From Microvelia longipes (Eukaryota; Arthropoda; Insecta; Hemiptera; Veliidae): 64,000 nt of DNA. Made by a program: the position numbers and the translations under genes. Numbering within the stretch: the stretch's first letter is position 1; each line of letters starts with the position of its first letter. The stretch is from assembly GCA_018340805.1 (NCBI GenBank), contig JACMZG010001870.1:50900594-50964593 (forward strand). The letters run 5' to 3'. The notes beneath the pieces were generated by a model. That model was given only the letters and a program-made list of their open reading frames with translations, was not told the origin of the DNA and ran no database searches. Shown piece by piece: positions 34,908 through 45,600 of this stretch.

Positions 34908-34945
34908 CGGCACTGATGATGACCATTCAGGTTGAAAGTTTTTGT
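34908..34945 (+). ncRNA. Hammerhead-like motif, right arm
   Basis: CTGATGA at 34913-34919, stem II ACC/GGT, GAAA at 34934-34937. Identical in sequence to the left arm motif, in opposite orientation. Confidence 0.5.
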
Positions 34946-35048
34946 TTGTTTTATAATAATAAATCATCTGTGGAAAGACAAACTTTATTTATTTATAAGC
35001 TTATTCACATGTCAGTATTTATCGGATTAATGATGTCTATTTTAAATA

Positions 35049-36518
35049 TATTTTGAAGAGGATACTTTTAACACTGTCCTTTTAAGGGTTGATCTCACAA
35101 ACTATCTTGTTAATAGGACAAATATCAATGATAAAATGTCTTTTGCAATTTCCACTGATACAAAGATAATGTCCAACAGGTAGAAAGATGAGTTTTTTTC
35201 TTTACCTCAGTTGATTGACATAGAGGCTTTTGCCACTTGATTCTTCTGATTAGTATAAAGATTGAGCCGTTGTCTTGGAAACAAAAAAAACAACTACAGT
35301 ATGAAGGAATCGCTATGGTGGAGAAGTTAAGAGAATTAATCTCTCCACCTCACCTGAAGATAGTGAGGTGGAAAATGAAACCAGATAGTGCTTCCTTCAT
35401 GAGAATAAGCATTTAATTATGCTCATTGTCATTAATGCTCATCAATAAATTTATAGCTAAATCATAGACTCACTATTCTTAGCTAGACTCACTGATGATG
35501 ACCTCTAGCTAAGTAAATAGCTCTTTGCGAAAAATAATGTTTTATTCTGTTGAGAATATTTTCTTTTAACAACACGAGTCACACAAGTCGTTAAGACTTA
35601 ATGCGAGAGTAGTCAAGTAACTGTCAAGTATATACAAATATGGAACCTAGCTTAAATTAATAAGAGCTGTTTTTTTTCTCCCACTTCTGGTTCAATATTT
35701 TAGCTTGAAACAAAATGTTAAATAGAATACAATAAGGGTGGGGAAACTCATTACATCTTTTAATTACCACCTAAATCTGTTGACGTAAAAAGTACTAATA
35801 GTGAGCTCTCTAGATATATACATATTCTTTGGTTTTATAATCGTAGTTTAAAAGATTGTAAGTTATGTTTTGAAGCAATTTTAATCAAGCAGTGTGTTTC
35901 ATCATTTCTACTTCCTGAATGAAAGATAGGACTTTATCAAAGCTATTGTTCTGTTTAACTTACAATTTAAAATTGAATTAAAATATTAAAGAAAGACATT
36001 CTTTGTAAAGAAATATTAAAAAGGCAGATAAAAAGAAATATTAAATAATTTAAATAAAGAAAAGGACAGATAAAAAGAAATATTAAATAATTTCTTACTT
36101 TATGTGACTAAATCATTAAAACTAGAGTATGAGTAAAATTTATTTTTTGTAGTTAGTTAATACAAAAGCAATGATTTTGTAGGTAGAGTTATAATTTGCC
36201 AAGGAATATACTTGCCTCTTTGTAAATTTCAAATAAAAATTATTATATTTTATTCCCATCCTGCTCTTTGTTTGATTTCTTTTGATTTTTTAAATGTTTT
36301 TATTTGATTGTTGTTATTGTTTTTTCTTTTATTTTGATCTTTATGTGCATAAATATATATTTATAAAATATATTTTCAAAATAGGTTTTAAAATAATTTA
36401 GAATTTTCTTTAAGCAAATATCAAATACAGGTCTTTTTTTTATAGCGGTTATTAAAATAATTAATAGTAATGACAACAAATATAATCAATATATTAATTT
36501 AAATAATAAAAAACAGAT
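35049..36518. other. No gene seen
   Basis: AT-rich intergenic sequence with short local hairpins (for example near 35330-35395, GGTGGAG and complements) and duplicated 'agataaaaagaaatattaaa' near 36030-36090. No gene. Confidence 0.5.
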
Positions 36519-36630
36519 TAATTACACAAAAGTTCTTTATTTTTTTAATATATAATAATTAATTAAGCTTTTGACTTAAGCATAGTTAATTATTATATAT
36601 TAAAAAAATATAGGACTTTTGTGTAATTAA
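36519..36630. repeat. AT-rich palindrome
   Basis: Arms 'attacacaaaagttctttat' and complement 'aggacttttgtgtaat' with 'ttaatatataataattaa' within; about 45 bp per arm, with an AAGCTT-containing centre. No terminal features of a transposon. Confidence 0.8.
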
Positions 36631-36999
36631 ATGGTTTTTATAAGTCCGCAAAAAAGAAACTTTTAATTAAATAATAAAGTCAAATCAAAATAATCTAGCC
36701 TTAAATTCTTGAATCATAGTAACTTACTCGAAATATGAAATCTAAGTTTGAAGTTTTCAATCAAAGTATGTTATCTGAACTTGTAAATCAAAGTTTCTCA
36801 TTTAAAAATTTTAACTGAAGAGCATTTTTATTAAAATAATAATCATTGTACCTAATATGAAATTATAAAAATTGAAATATTTTCAATATAGGCCGCAACA
36901 CAATATCTCTAACTGTTGGTTGTTTATCTTTCACCTCTAAAACAGAAAATAAAGGTAAAAATTGCTTCATATTTTACTTATTTGTTTAATCTATAAAAA

Positions 37000-37740
37000 T
37001 AAAACGACTACCTATTTACTTATTTGTTTTTCTATACATATAGAATTCATTCATATAATAATTATTTATTTATTCTTAAAAAATAAAATTACTTTCTATT
37101 TAACTTATTCGTTTATTCTTAAAAAAAAATTACTTTTTATTTGACTTATTTGTTTATTCTTAAAAATAAAATTACTTTTTATTTGACTTATTTGTTTATT
37201 CTTAAAAAAATAAAATGGCTTTCTATTTAACTTATTCGTTTATTCTTAAAAAATAAAATTACTTTCTATTTGACTTATTTGTTTATTCTTTAAAAAAAAT
37301 TCTTTCTATTTGACTTATTTGTTTATTCTTTAAAAAAAAATCTTTCTATTTGACTTATTTGTTTATTCTTAAAAAATAAAATTACTTTCTATTTGACTTA
37401 TTCGTTTATTCTTAAAAAATAAAATTACTTTTTATTTGACTTATTTGTTTATTCTTAAAATAATAAAATTACTTTCTATTTGAATATTTGTTTATTTTTA
37501 AAAAAATAAAATTATTTTCTATTTGACTTATTTGTTTATTCTAAAAAAATTACTTTCTATTTGATTTATTTATTCTAAAAAAAATTACTTTCTATTTGAC
37601 TAATTTGTTTATTCTAAAAAAATAAAAATGACTTTCTATTTACTATTGTGTTTTTTTATACATATAGAATTCATTCATATTATAATTATTTGTTTATTCT
37701 TTGAAACACTTATTCGACTTATTTGTTTATTGTATAAGTA
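37000..37740 (+). repeat. 43-bp AT-rich minisatellite, about 17 copies
   Basis: Units of 'cttatttgtttattcttaaa' plus 'ataaaattactttctatttg', varying mainly in A-run length. The small frame through it (36962-37144) is repeat translation, not a gene. Confidence 0.95.
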
Positions 37741-38444
37741 TATGATTGCTTCATATTTCAATTATTTGTTCATTCTATAAATATAAAATTACTTATGTAT
37801 AAATAAAATAAAAAAAATTGAGCATAAGACGTCTTTGTCATTATTAATTGTAGATAAAAAATTATTGTTCAAGTTGACAAAACAAAAGAAAACATTAAAA
37901 TAATTATTTTTTAATATAACCTATATTATAATATACCTTTATTGATTTTTGTTGAATGAGAGTTATTTATTTGAGATCAAGCTGGTGCAACGTCTTCCTA
38001 GATTTTTCTTTTTTTTATTTCAATGATCAAACATGATTTTATAAATCATTTGAATTATAAAGTGTTGAGAGCTTTAAAGTCAAATGATTATAAGAAACCA
38101 AAACTAGTGAACTTTGGTGAAGAATACAAAAACCATGTCAATCAGCTGTATCTGGTCCAGAGTAACTTCCATGGAAATAATTTTTTACGTACCTAAGGAA
38201 TTAAATGGGCTAAGCCAGGTGAAAAAAATAAACCAATAAAAAGAAATAAATCAGGATTATAAATCCTAAAGTGCTACCGAAGTAATTGTGCACTTTATTC
38301 CTAAGGTGAAGCCAAAGAAAATAATATGTTCCTGAGGCATAGACAAAGGAAATAATTATTGTGAGAGTATAAGAGATATAGTCACACCTGTGGAGCACGA
38401 TTAATTGTACCCTCTGCTTTAGGAACTATAATGAAGATCAAAGG
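37741..38444. other. No gene seen
   Basis: AT-rich unique-looking sequence; no exon or repeat recognised. Confidence 0.5.
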
Positions 38445-38860
38445 ACTCGGCAGCAAGATTTTTACTTTTTCTCATGTAGGTATATAGGAAAAGTATTGTG
38501 TTTGCAAAAAAATCCAAAACCGGGATGGAACCGGTATTACCCGTTTCAGGTGTTTTTAAGGCCTCCTGAGTGGTTTTTGCAAATCGTATCATCGTATCTC
38601 TCCACTTATTTCTGCTGGAAAGTTCAAACTTAGTACAAAAATCATTCTTTAGGCCTAATTGTACTATCAAGAAAATATTTTTTATGGAATTATTAACCCA
38701 CAATAATGATTCATCAAAAATTCATTTATCGTGGAAAAAGTTTTCGATTAGTTTGAGATTCAGTACACATGTGTTCATAAATAAGACCAACTTTTGTGCC
38801 AAATTACAACTCATCATCAGCATTAGTACACTTTTTATTGAACGACTCGCATGATTTTTT
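38445..38860 (-). repeat. Module X copy (minus orientation)
   Basis: Complement of the X landmarks: 'tatacctacatgagaaaaag' and 'aaaaacacctgaaacgggta' on the minus strand. The (CA)n tract is missing. The ends resemble 1-467 at lower identity. Confidence 0.7.
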
Positions 38861-38984
38861 AAATGTTAAAAATTAATAAATAATCCAATTGAATTGAAAT
38901 TTAGTACAAATATATCCTTTTATGAAATAAATAAGCGGATTAAGTTATCTTTTAATATGGTGTATATCTACAGTTTTGTTGAAT

Positions 38985-39150
38985 CATAAAAATTAAGCAG
39001 CATCGAGCCAGGTCGATATCTGGCTAGGTGACCGCAGTTACTTAGTAAGTACATACGAATGTACTTACTGTCTGAAGACAAACAAATCAAGTCCGAAGAC
39101 ACGTTGCAGTATATTCTGAGGACAAGTGTGAAGTGAGTCCGTGGTGGGTG
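38985..39150 (+). repeat. 5S-derived SINE copy, diverged
   Basis: 'aatcataaaaattaagcagc', 'atcgagccaggtcgatatct' and 'ggctaggtgaccgcag' match the 5S internal promoter; body partly retained ('ctgaagacaaacaaatcaag'). Confidence 0.8.
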
Positions 39151-39199
39151 ATCCCATCCAAATAGATTTCATCTTTATATTAAACATGCAAGGAGCTTA

Positions 39200-39606
39200 C
39201 AGTCTGTTGTTTAGTTTAAAAATCCTTAAGGTCATAAGTATTTTAGGGATTCACCAATCAGAGAAGCCACTGCCAACCTCTCACTTAAAAAGAGAAAAAA
39301 ATCCCTACCACCATAACCGCTTTAGGGAAAAAACCTTCTTCCAGGCAATCGTTCACTTTGTTTGTGGTTCTTCTTTTGATTACATCGTTTTGAAAACAAA
39401 TTTCAAAGTAATCTTAAAAATGATATTTTAAAATAAAACTACACAAAAGAAATGTAAAAAAAACATCGCCAAGAAAATTCGGGTAAAATAACCTGATTTG
39501 TTTACATAGTTTTTTCCCGCTCCCTTCTTGCAGGGATTTTTTTTTCTTAAAAATAAGTGGTGCCTAAACTGACCTGTCAAGATTTTTAAACTAAACAATA
39601 GACTGT
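39200..39606. mobile_element. MITE family C, intact copy
   Basis: About 407 bp with inverted ends CAGTCTGTTGTTTAGTTTAA / complement and internal 'ggttcttcttttgattacat'. Used as the reference for the interrupted copy at 13373-14476. Confidence 0.85.
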
Positions 39607-40604
39607 AGTTGCATATTAAACAGCTTATTTTTAATTGCAATGCCTTTGTTATTACTTCCACTGGTAAGGAAAGAAAATTAATAAAAGCAAACAATTGGCA
39701 TAAAATATAATTAATACTTGTTTATATAATAAAATAAATTAATTTCTCTAAACATCTACAAAACAAAACAATTAAATAATAATCGATGTTTTATAAGGAA
39801 ACATTGGAATAAGCTTATAGTTATATGATTTAAATAAAAACATACATAAATTTAAATTAATATGTCAATAATTTATAAAATAAAAAACTCAAGGCAGGGC
39901 CTAAAATAGATGTGATGTCAATTTGTTGACTGCTACCAACCTCCACAGAACAATATTTACTTCCCAATCAAAAACTTTAAATTCAAGTTTAAATATTTAT
40001 GACTTAAAACACTTAGAAGTACCATACAATAACTAATGACTCACTACTTACTACTTATTTTTTACTGCTAAGTGGAGTAAACACCCAACAGATAAAATTA
40101 CAAGGAAAAATAAATTATTTCAAAATGGCTGCCACACTGTAATAATATTTCATTATAATTGGGTTCGGGCAATAATTAGGCATTGTTCAATTCGAACCTG
40201 GTTTTGTTTAAATCACATGAATAGTTGGGGCGATAAAGAGGGGGGGGGGCTACAGAAAATGTGATGTAGGACACACATTTTAATTAAACATTTCACCTCT
40301 AAATTGAAATGCCGAAAGAAGCTAATTTCTCTTGTTTAAGAGATGAGCGACTAAAAAAATATGTAACAATCAAAGCACACTGAGAGTTTATTGAAAATAG
40401 GGTTTTTTTAAGTGGTAAATTGTCACCACTTATTAAACACTTTATATAAGTGTTTAATAAGTAGGGGGGTTGCACCCACATAAGGGGATTCAACCCTAAC
40501 TGTTTACACGGCATTTTTCACCATGAAAAAATGAGTTTCATGGTTGAAACCTGTGTTCAATCCTGTTCACACGACCACTGCCTGGGGGGTTGAATCCTCT
40601 AGGT
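39607..40604. other. No gene seen
   Basis: AT-rich sequence, a poly-G run near 40241, and 'gggggttgcacccacat' / 'ggggattcaaccctaac' phrases that may be part of an older TIR element hosting the hAT insertion. Confidence 0.45.
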
Positions 40605-41360
40605 CAGTGGTTCTCAACCATTTTTACTCATTGCCCCCTTTTAAGTACCTTGCGTGTATCATCGCCCCCTATCTTATAAGGTGATAAACCAGTATCCAAA
40701 TTACCTGCTAATTATCTTTGTATAGCCAATACATTATTTAATTGCTTGTGTTAATATTCTAAATTATGAAATTAAACAACTAATAATCTAATATTACACA
40801 TATTTAGTATATTTAATAAAATTGAGTATGTTTATATACTGACTGGACCAAAAAAGGATTTTTAGAGGGCTTGTAGTGTTTACCTCCATTAGTTTAGCCA
40901 CAAACGTCTTCTCTTTAACACCATAATAATGAATTACGTAAAGTTGTTTAAAAACAACTGTTTTGAAGACCCAATTTTTATACATCGTAGCACTAGTTTG
41001 TGTCTTTATCGGTTTTGTAGCCATAAGTATTATTTTTTTTGTGTAAAAAATTTAGTTTTTAGGCCCCGCAAACCACACCTAATTATCTCTAGCTGGGCAG
41101 CACCTCAGGCGCTCAAAAACTTATGTTCTTTGGCTCACTCTGTACATACTCAGTGGCTCAATACAACTGAGATCAGTTTAGTTGAAACAATATTTCTCTA
41201 CATTTGCCAATAACTCCCATCATTCCCCAAACGATTCTCATTACCCCCTGCATCACCCCCAACTACTCACTGCCCCCTTACTTGCCCCCCTACGTCTCAG
41301 CGCCCCCTAAATTCTTTAAGCGCCCCCTGGGGGCGCTAGCACCCACGTTGAGAACCACTG
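40605..41360. mobile_element. Nonautonomous hAT element with perfect 8-bp duplication
   Basis: 756 bp beginning CAGTGGTTCTCAACC and ending with its complement, flanked by 'ctctaggt' at 40597-40604 and 41361-41368. The terminus closely resembles Charlie-type hAT ends known widely in animals. Subterminal 'cgccccct' repeats. The 76-94-aa frames inside have no transposase motif. Confidence 0.93.
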
Positions 41361-42299
41361 CTCTAGGTGGTTGAACACGGAGTTCAACCCTCTGCCAAAC
41401 CCCCGTCTGAACAAAGTATATTTTAGTATATTTATAAAAAGTATTAAAAAAATTAATGACAACAAAGATGACTTTTAATTTAGGATAGAAGAGTGGGGTA
41501 GCAATGAGTCAGTTAAGTAGACATAAGTATCTCACCAGTCCTGCTTTGTTTTTCTATCTAAGTATAAACAGTATTTACGATAAATACAAAAGAAGATAAA
41601 TATTAAAAATTCTAAGCACATTAAGCTTTATTTAAAAAAGACTTGGTCAACACATAAATATGAAAATACTGATAAATATTTGATTCCCATAAACCATAGA
41701 ATAATAGTATTTTAATACTCTCTGCTTAAGTACTCAAGTAAAAAAGTTAAGTACTTCAGTTAAAAAGATTAACACCCGAATAATCAATAAAAAACGTCAC
41801 TAAAAAAACATCTTACCAAATATAAAACTTCTCTCTCTGTTCAAATAACAACAGGTAGATAAATAATATTAATATAGATCTTATACAAATAAAAATATAA
41901 ACGAATACACAAGAACAAGTAGCACAATCTTGGGATAGAAGTGTGAAACAATCAGATATTTTTAATGTAAAACATAATTTTAACTATAAAGTGTTATAAT
42001 TATGGGAATACCATGGATTCCCTCCTAATGGGAGATAACTCATCTCCAAATAGGTCTATAAGAATTTTGTATGAATTGGAAAAAAATATATTAATTCCAT
42101 GAAAATTCTAATAAGAGATACTGATTCCAGCTGGATTCAAACAGCAATGATGCGAATTTTAATTTGATAATATTCTTTGACTTATCTATTTGTACCAACC
42201 ATCCGTTCCAAAAGACAGCAAATTTGTCTCATAAGTTTAAAATTTTTTAGAAGGAAGTGTCAAAAGCTTAAGTTTTTTTTAAAACATCACAGCACTCTT
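41361..42299. other. No gene seen
   Basis: AT-rich spacer downstream of the calmodulin-like gene; no exon recognised. Confidence 0.5.
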
Positions 42300-42612
42300 T
42301 AAGACTCTAGTGGTGAGGCACCTAACTAAAAATATGGGAGTGACACATCTATATATATTATATATCTATGAAAGTAGACTGGATGTAGTTAAAGAATGAA
42401 GGCAAGTTTCAGTCTAGTAATTCAGGCACAGGAGCACAGGCGATCTTGACAAAGTCCTCGTACTTGAGGCTCCTAACTAAAAATACGGGAGTGACCCATC
42501 TATATATATTATAAATATATCCATGAAAACAGACTGGACGTAGTTGAATAATGAAGGCAAGTTTCAGTCTAGTAGTAGTCAGGGACAGGAGCACAGGCGA
42601 TCTTGACAAAGT
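42300..42612 (-). pseudogene. CALML4: Tandem duplication of the CALML4 last-exon 3' end
   Basis: A unit of about 157 bp is repeated: the copy at 42409-42468 encodes KYEDFVKIACAPVPELLD (the YY end is changed) and is followed by the same 3' UTR sequence ('aagtttcagtctagta', 'catctatatatatta'). It lacks a splice acceptor and lies after the stop, so it is untranslated debris or part of the 3' UTR. Confidence 0.88.
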
Positions 42613-42669
42613 CCTCGTACTTGACCATGGTGTTGGGTGTTACATTGGCTTCCCTGAATATCTGGTCAA
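42569..42669 (-). CDS. CALML4: CALML4 exon 5 (stop)
   Basis: Acceptor 'tgttctcag'; encodes (V)DQIFREANVTPNTMVKYED then FVKIACAPVPDYY and TAG. EF-hand 4 loop lacks acidic ligands. A partial tandem copy lies directly downstream. Confidence 0.93.
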
Positions 42670-45600
42670 CTGAGAACAGAAATAAGCAAGATCTCAGTAC
42701 TATGTATTTAAAGGTAGCAAAAGATATAAAAGGACTATGGCTTCCTAAAAAAAGATTAGGAAAGACTTGAATCCTAGATTTGACTATACAGTGAGCCTGC
42801 AGCAGCAATTTTCATCATCAGTGGTGATGGACTGAGATAATAATATAACACATGGCTAAAAATCAGTTGAGAGCGTGGGAAAATAGTGTTGAGGAACCAA
42901 TCAAGTTGGTCCCATTTGAAATGGTGGGCATGGTTTAACATCCAGCAATAACCTCATTGGCTCCCTGGCATTATTCTCCTGTACTGTCAACTAATTTTAA
43001 CCATGTGTTACACTAAAATTTACATTAACTTTTACAAAAAAAAATACGGATATCTTTTTAATTTGCTAAATACACAGCAAAATGTCAAGTAACAATAAAT
43101 AATAATACAACAAAAATGTGGCCCAGAGGTGACATACTGAGCTTTATAGTCCCGCAGAGCAAACCTGTCAGGCATAGAGATGAAAATTCATTAAATAATG
43201 ATAAACTGTCAAATGTCACGTAACAACACGTAGTAGCTACGGGCTCACTATTTTTTTATCTTACTGATTATTGAAATAAAGGATAAGAGGGGTAAAGTAC
43301 CCTTAGTTTCTCCAACATATATAGTCTAACGTCAAGAATAAACATAGTCAGCCGAGAGATAGATACCTTCCTTGTGACTAAGATGTTCTCCCCAGTTGAG
43401 AAGCATGTGTCGGAGCTGTGCAGCCGGTATGGTACCTTTCTTCTTTGGATCCCCAGCCTTGAAAGCATCCGTTATCTCTTTCGGTAACTTTTCAACTCTG
43501 CTGTGGTCATGCATCACCTTTAAGAAGTCCGGGAAAGACATCTTTCCACCTAACATAACAGACATAATGCAAGTTTATAAATATTGTCATAAACACATTT
43601 TCCTCCAAATGTCAGTCAAATAATAGAACTAGAGATAGTTTTTATAGTTAACTGATCATTTACTTAATAATAAATCATTTAGTAACAATATCCAGGCCAA
43701 AATTAGCTTCTTAGAAAATTTCTTTCGATGCATTCCTTTTAAAGATTATCAAAGTATCATCTGGCAACAATTAAAGAGTTAACCATCAATGGTGACTATG
43801 AAAAGAATAGGTTCCATCTCTTAGGTGTCGAGGTATTCTTCAGTGAGATGTGTAAGAGTCTAAGGTACGGATAGTCCAAGAGCCAGGCTTAAAAAATGTG
43901 ACTTATTTTGTACTACTTCAAACCAAATTTTTCTGAAAATACACCTTAAATTATGAAGGAAAATCATAGTCTGCCTATCCAGAGTGGAGCCCTTCATATG
44001 AATGCGCTTGCTCAAAATTGTATAAAATTGCACAAATTTCAGTTTTCTTGAAATAAGTTGTTCCCTGTATGTCGTGTGCAAAACATGAAGAGATCATTCT
44101 TTAAAGACGATAAAATGTCCAATAAAGCGAGTGTTTAATTATCAAAATCGGACCAATACAACTAAAGTTATGGCTCTTTCAAAAACACCATAAAAATTGT
44201 TAATTTGTGCAAAGTTAGCGAATTTCTTTGAACAAATTCTGACTTTTTGTGCATCTTTTGACCATTTGAAAATGTCATAACTTTAGTTCTAGTTATTTGA
44301 TTGCCAACCCACTTAAAAAAAAATCTGAAGTAGGGCACACTGTCCAATGTATAAAATTATTTAACATGCTGCCGGAAGAAACTAGGAACCTGCCGGCTGA
44401 TAAATTTAAAAAACAATTCAAACAAAAACAATGCTTACAAATTATGTATTCTATGATGTAAAAGAGTTCATGAATTTTATGTAATTTAATTCTATGTATT
44501 CTCATTTTCTTTTGCCGGTTATAACCACTCATTGTTATAAGTAGCGTACGAAATGTTTATTCTTATCTTATCTTATCAACCCCTCACTTGAAAAGAGAAA
44601 AGAAAACTCTACCCCTAAAACCTCAGTAGAGATATAACCTCATTCCTGGCAATCGTTCACTTCGTTTTTAGTTCTTCTTGTGTTAACATCGTTCTGAGAA
44701 CTACTTTCTAAGTAATCATGAAAAGTATATTATAAAATAAAACTACACAAAAGAAATGTAAAAAACATCCCCAAGAAAACACAAAACAACCTGATTTGAT
44801 TACAGAGTTTTTTCCCCGCTCCCTTTTTGTAATGATTTTTTTAGAATCGGCGGAGCCTAAACTGACCTGTCAAGATTTTCAAAGTATTCGATAGACTGTA
44901 GTCATAATTTTGATTACTGATTAGTCATTACTGTTGATTATTACATAACTTTCATTCATGGGCCAGATGACATTTAACCTCTCTCTCCCTGCAATAACAA
45001 GATGCTCCTTACCTTTTTCTTTGAGATATCCCTTAAGTTCAGCTATAGTAGGACTCATACCTAGAGACCTCATAATAACAGTTAACTCATCCAGTGTCTT
45101 GATCTGACCACTTCTAGCAAACAGGAAGAAACACTCCCTGAATTCTGAACAACACAACAATGATACATAATTATAAGATAACAGGTAAGAATCTATCAAA
45201 TACATAAGTCAAATTATTAGTAGTTCAACAAATAGATTGACCTGGAGTCTTATTCACTCAACAAATTTTATAATAATGTTAATAAGTAATTTAGTAATAG
45301 ACCAAGAGCCCAGGGGTGTTTTGTTAAAAAATAAAAAGTAAAATTAAAAGTAATCAAGTACTGAAAATTAAAAATATAAATGAAAAAAGGAAGAATAATA
45401 AACAAACTACAATTAATCTTATAGACCAAGAGCCCAGGGGTGTTTTGTTGTTAAAAAGTGTAATGGCTGGAACCGGTCTCAATTTTTCGTAAATTCCTTC
45501 CTGAACAAGGATCTGCAATTCTGCCGACTTGTATCGGATGGGTGTCCCAAGAAGAACGCACTTTATAGACCAAGAGCCCAGGGTTGTTTTGTTAATAAAA

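Larger units (their letters stand above)
34672..35048. mobile_element. Inverted-dimer ribozyme-bearing insertion with 17-bp target duplication
   Basis: 'gatgtctattttaaata' occurs at 34672-34688 and 35032-35048. Between them are arms of about 150 bp facing head to head around 34842 ('gccggtttctgaggccaagg' and complement). Each arm carries CTGATGA-stem-GAAA. The right arm is about 35 bp longer. No reading frame. Same architecture as 19948-20273 but a different sequence family. Confidence 0.8.

Noticed and set aside
42815..42840. CTGATGATGAAAA on the minus strand near CALML4 exon 5 as a ribozyme
   Set aside because: GAAA follows directly with no stem II.
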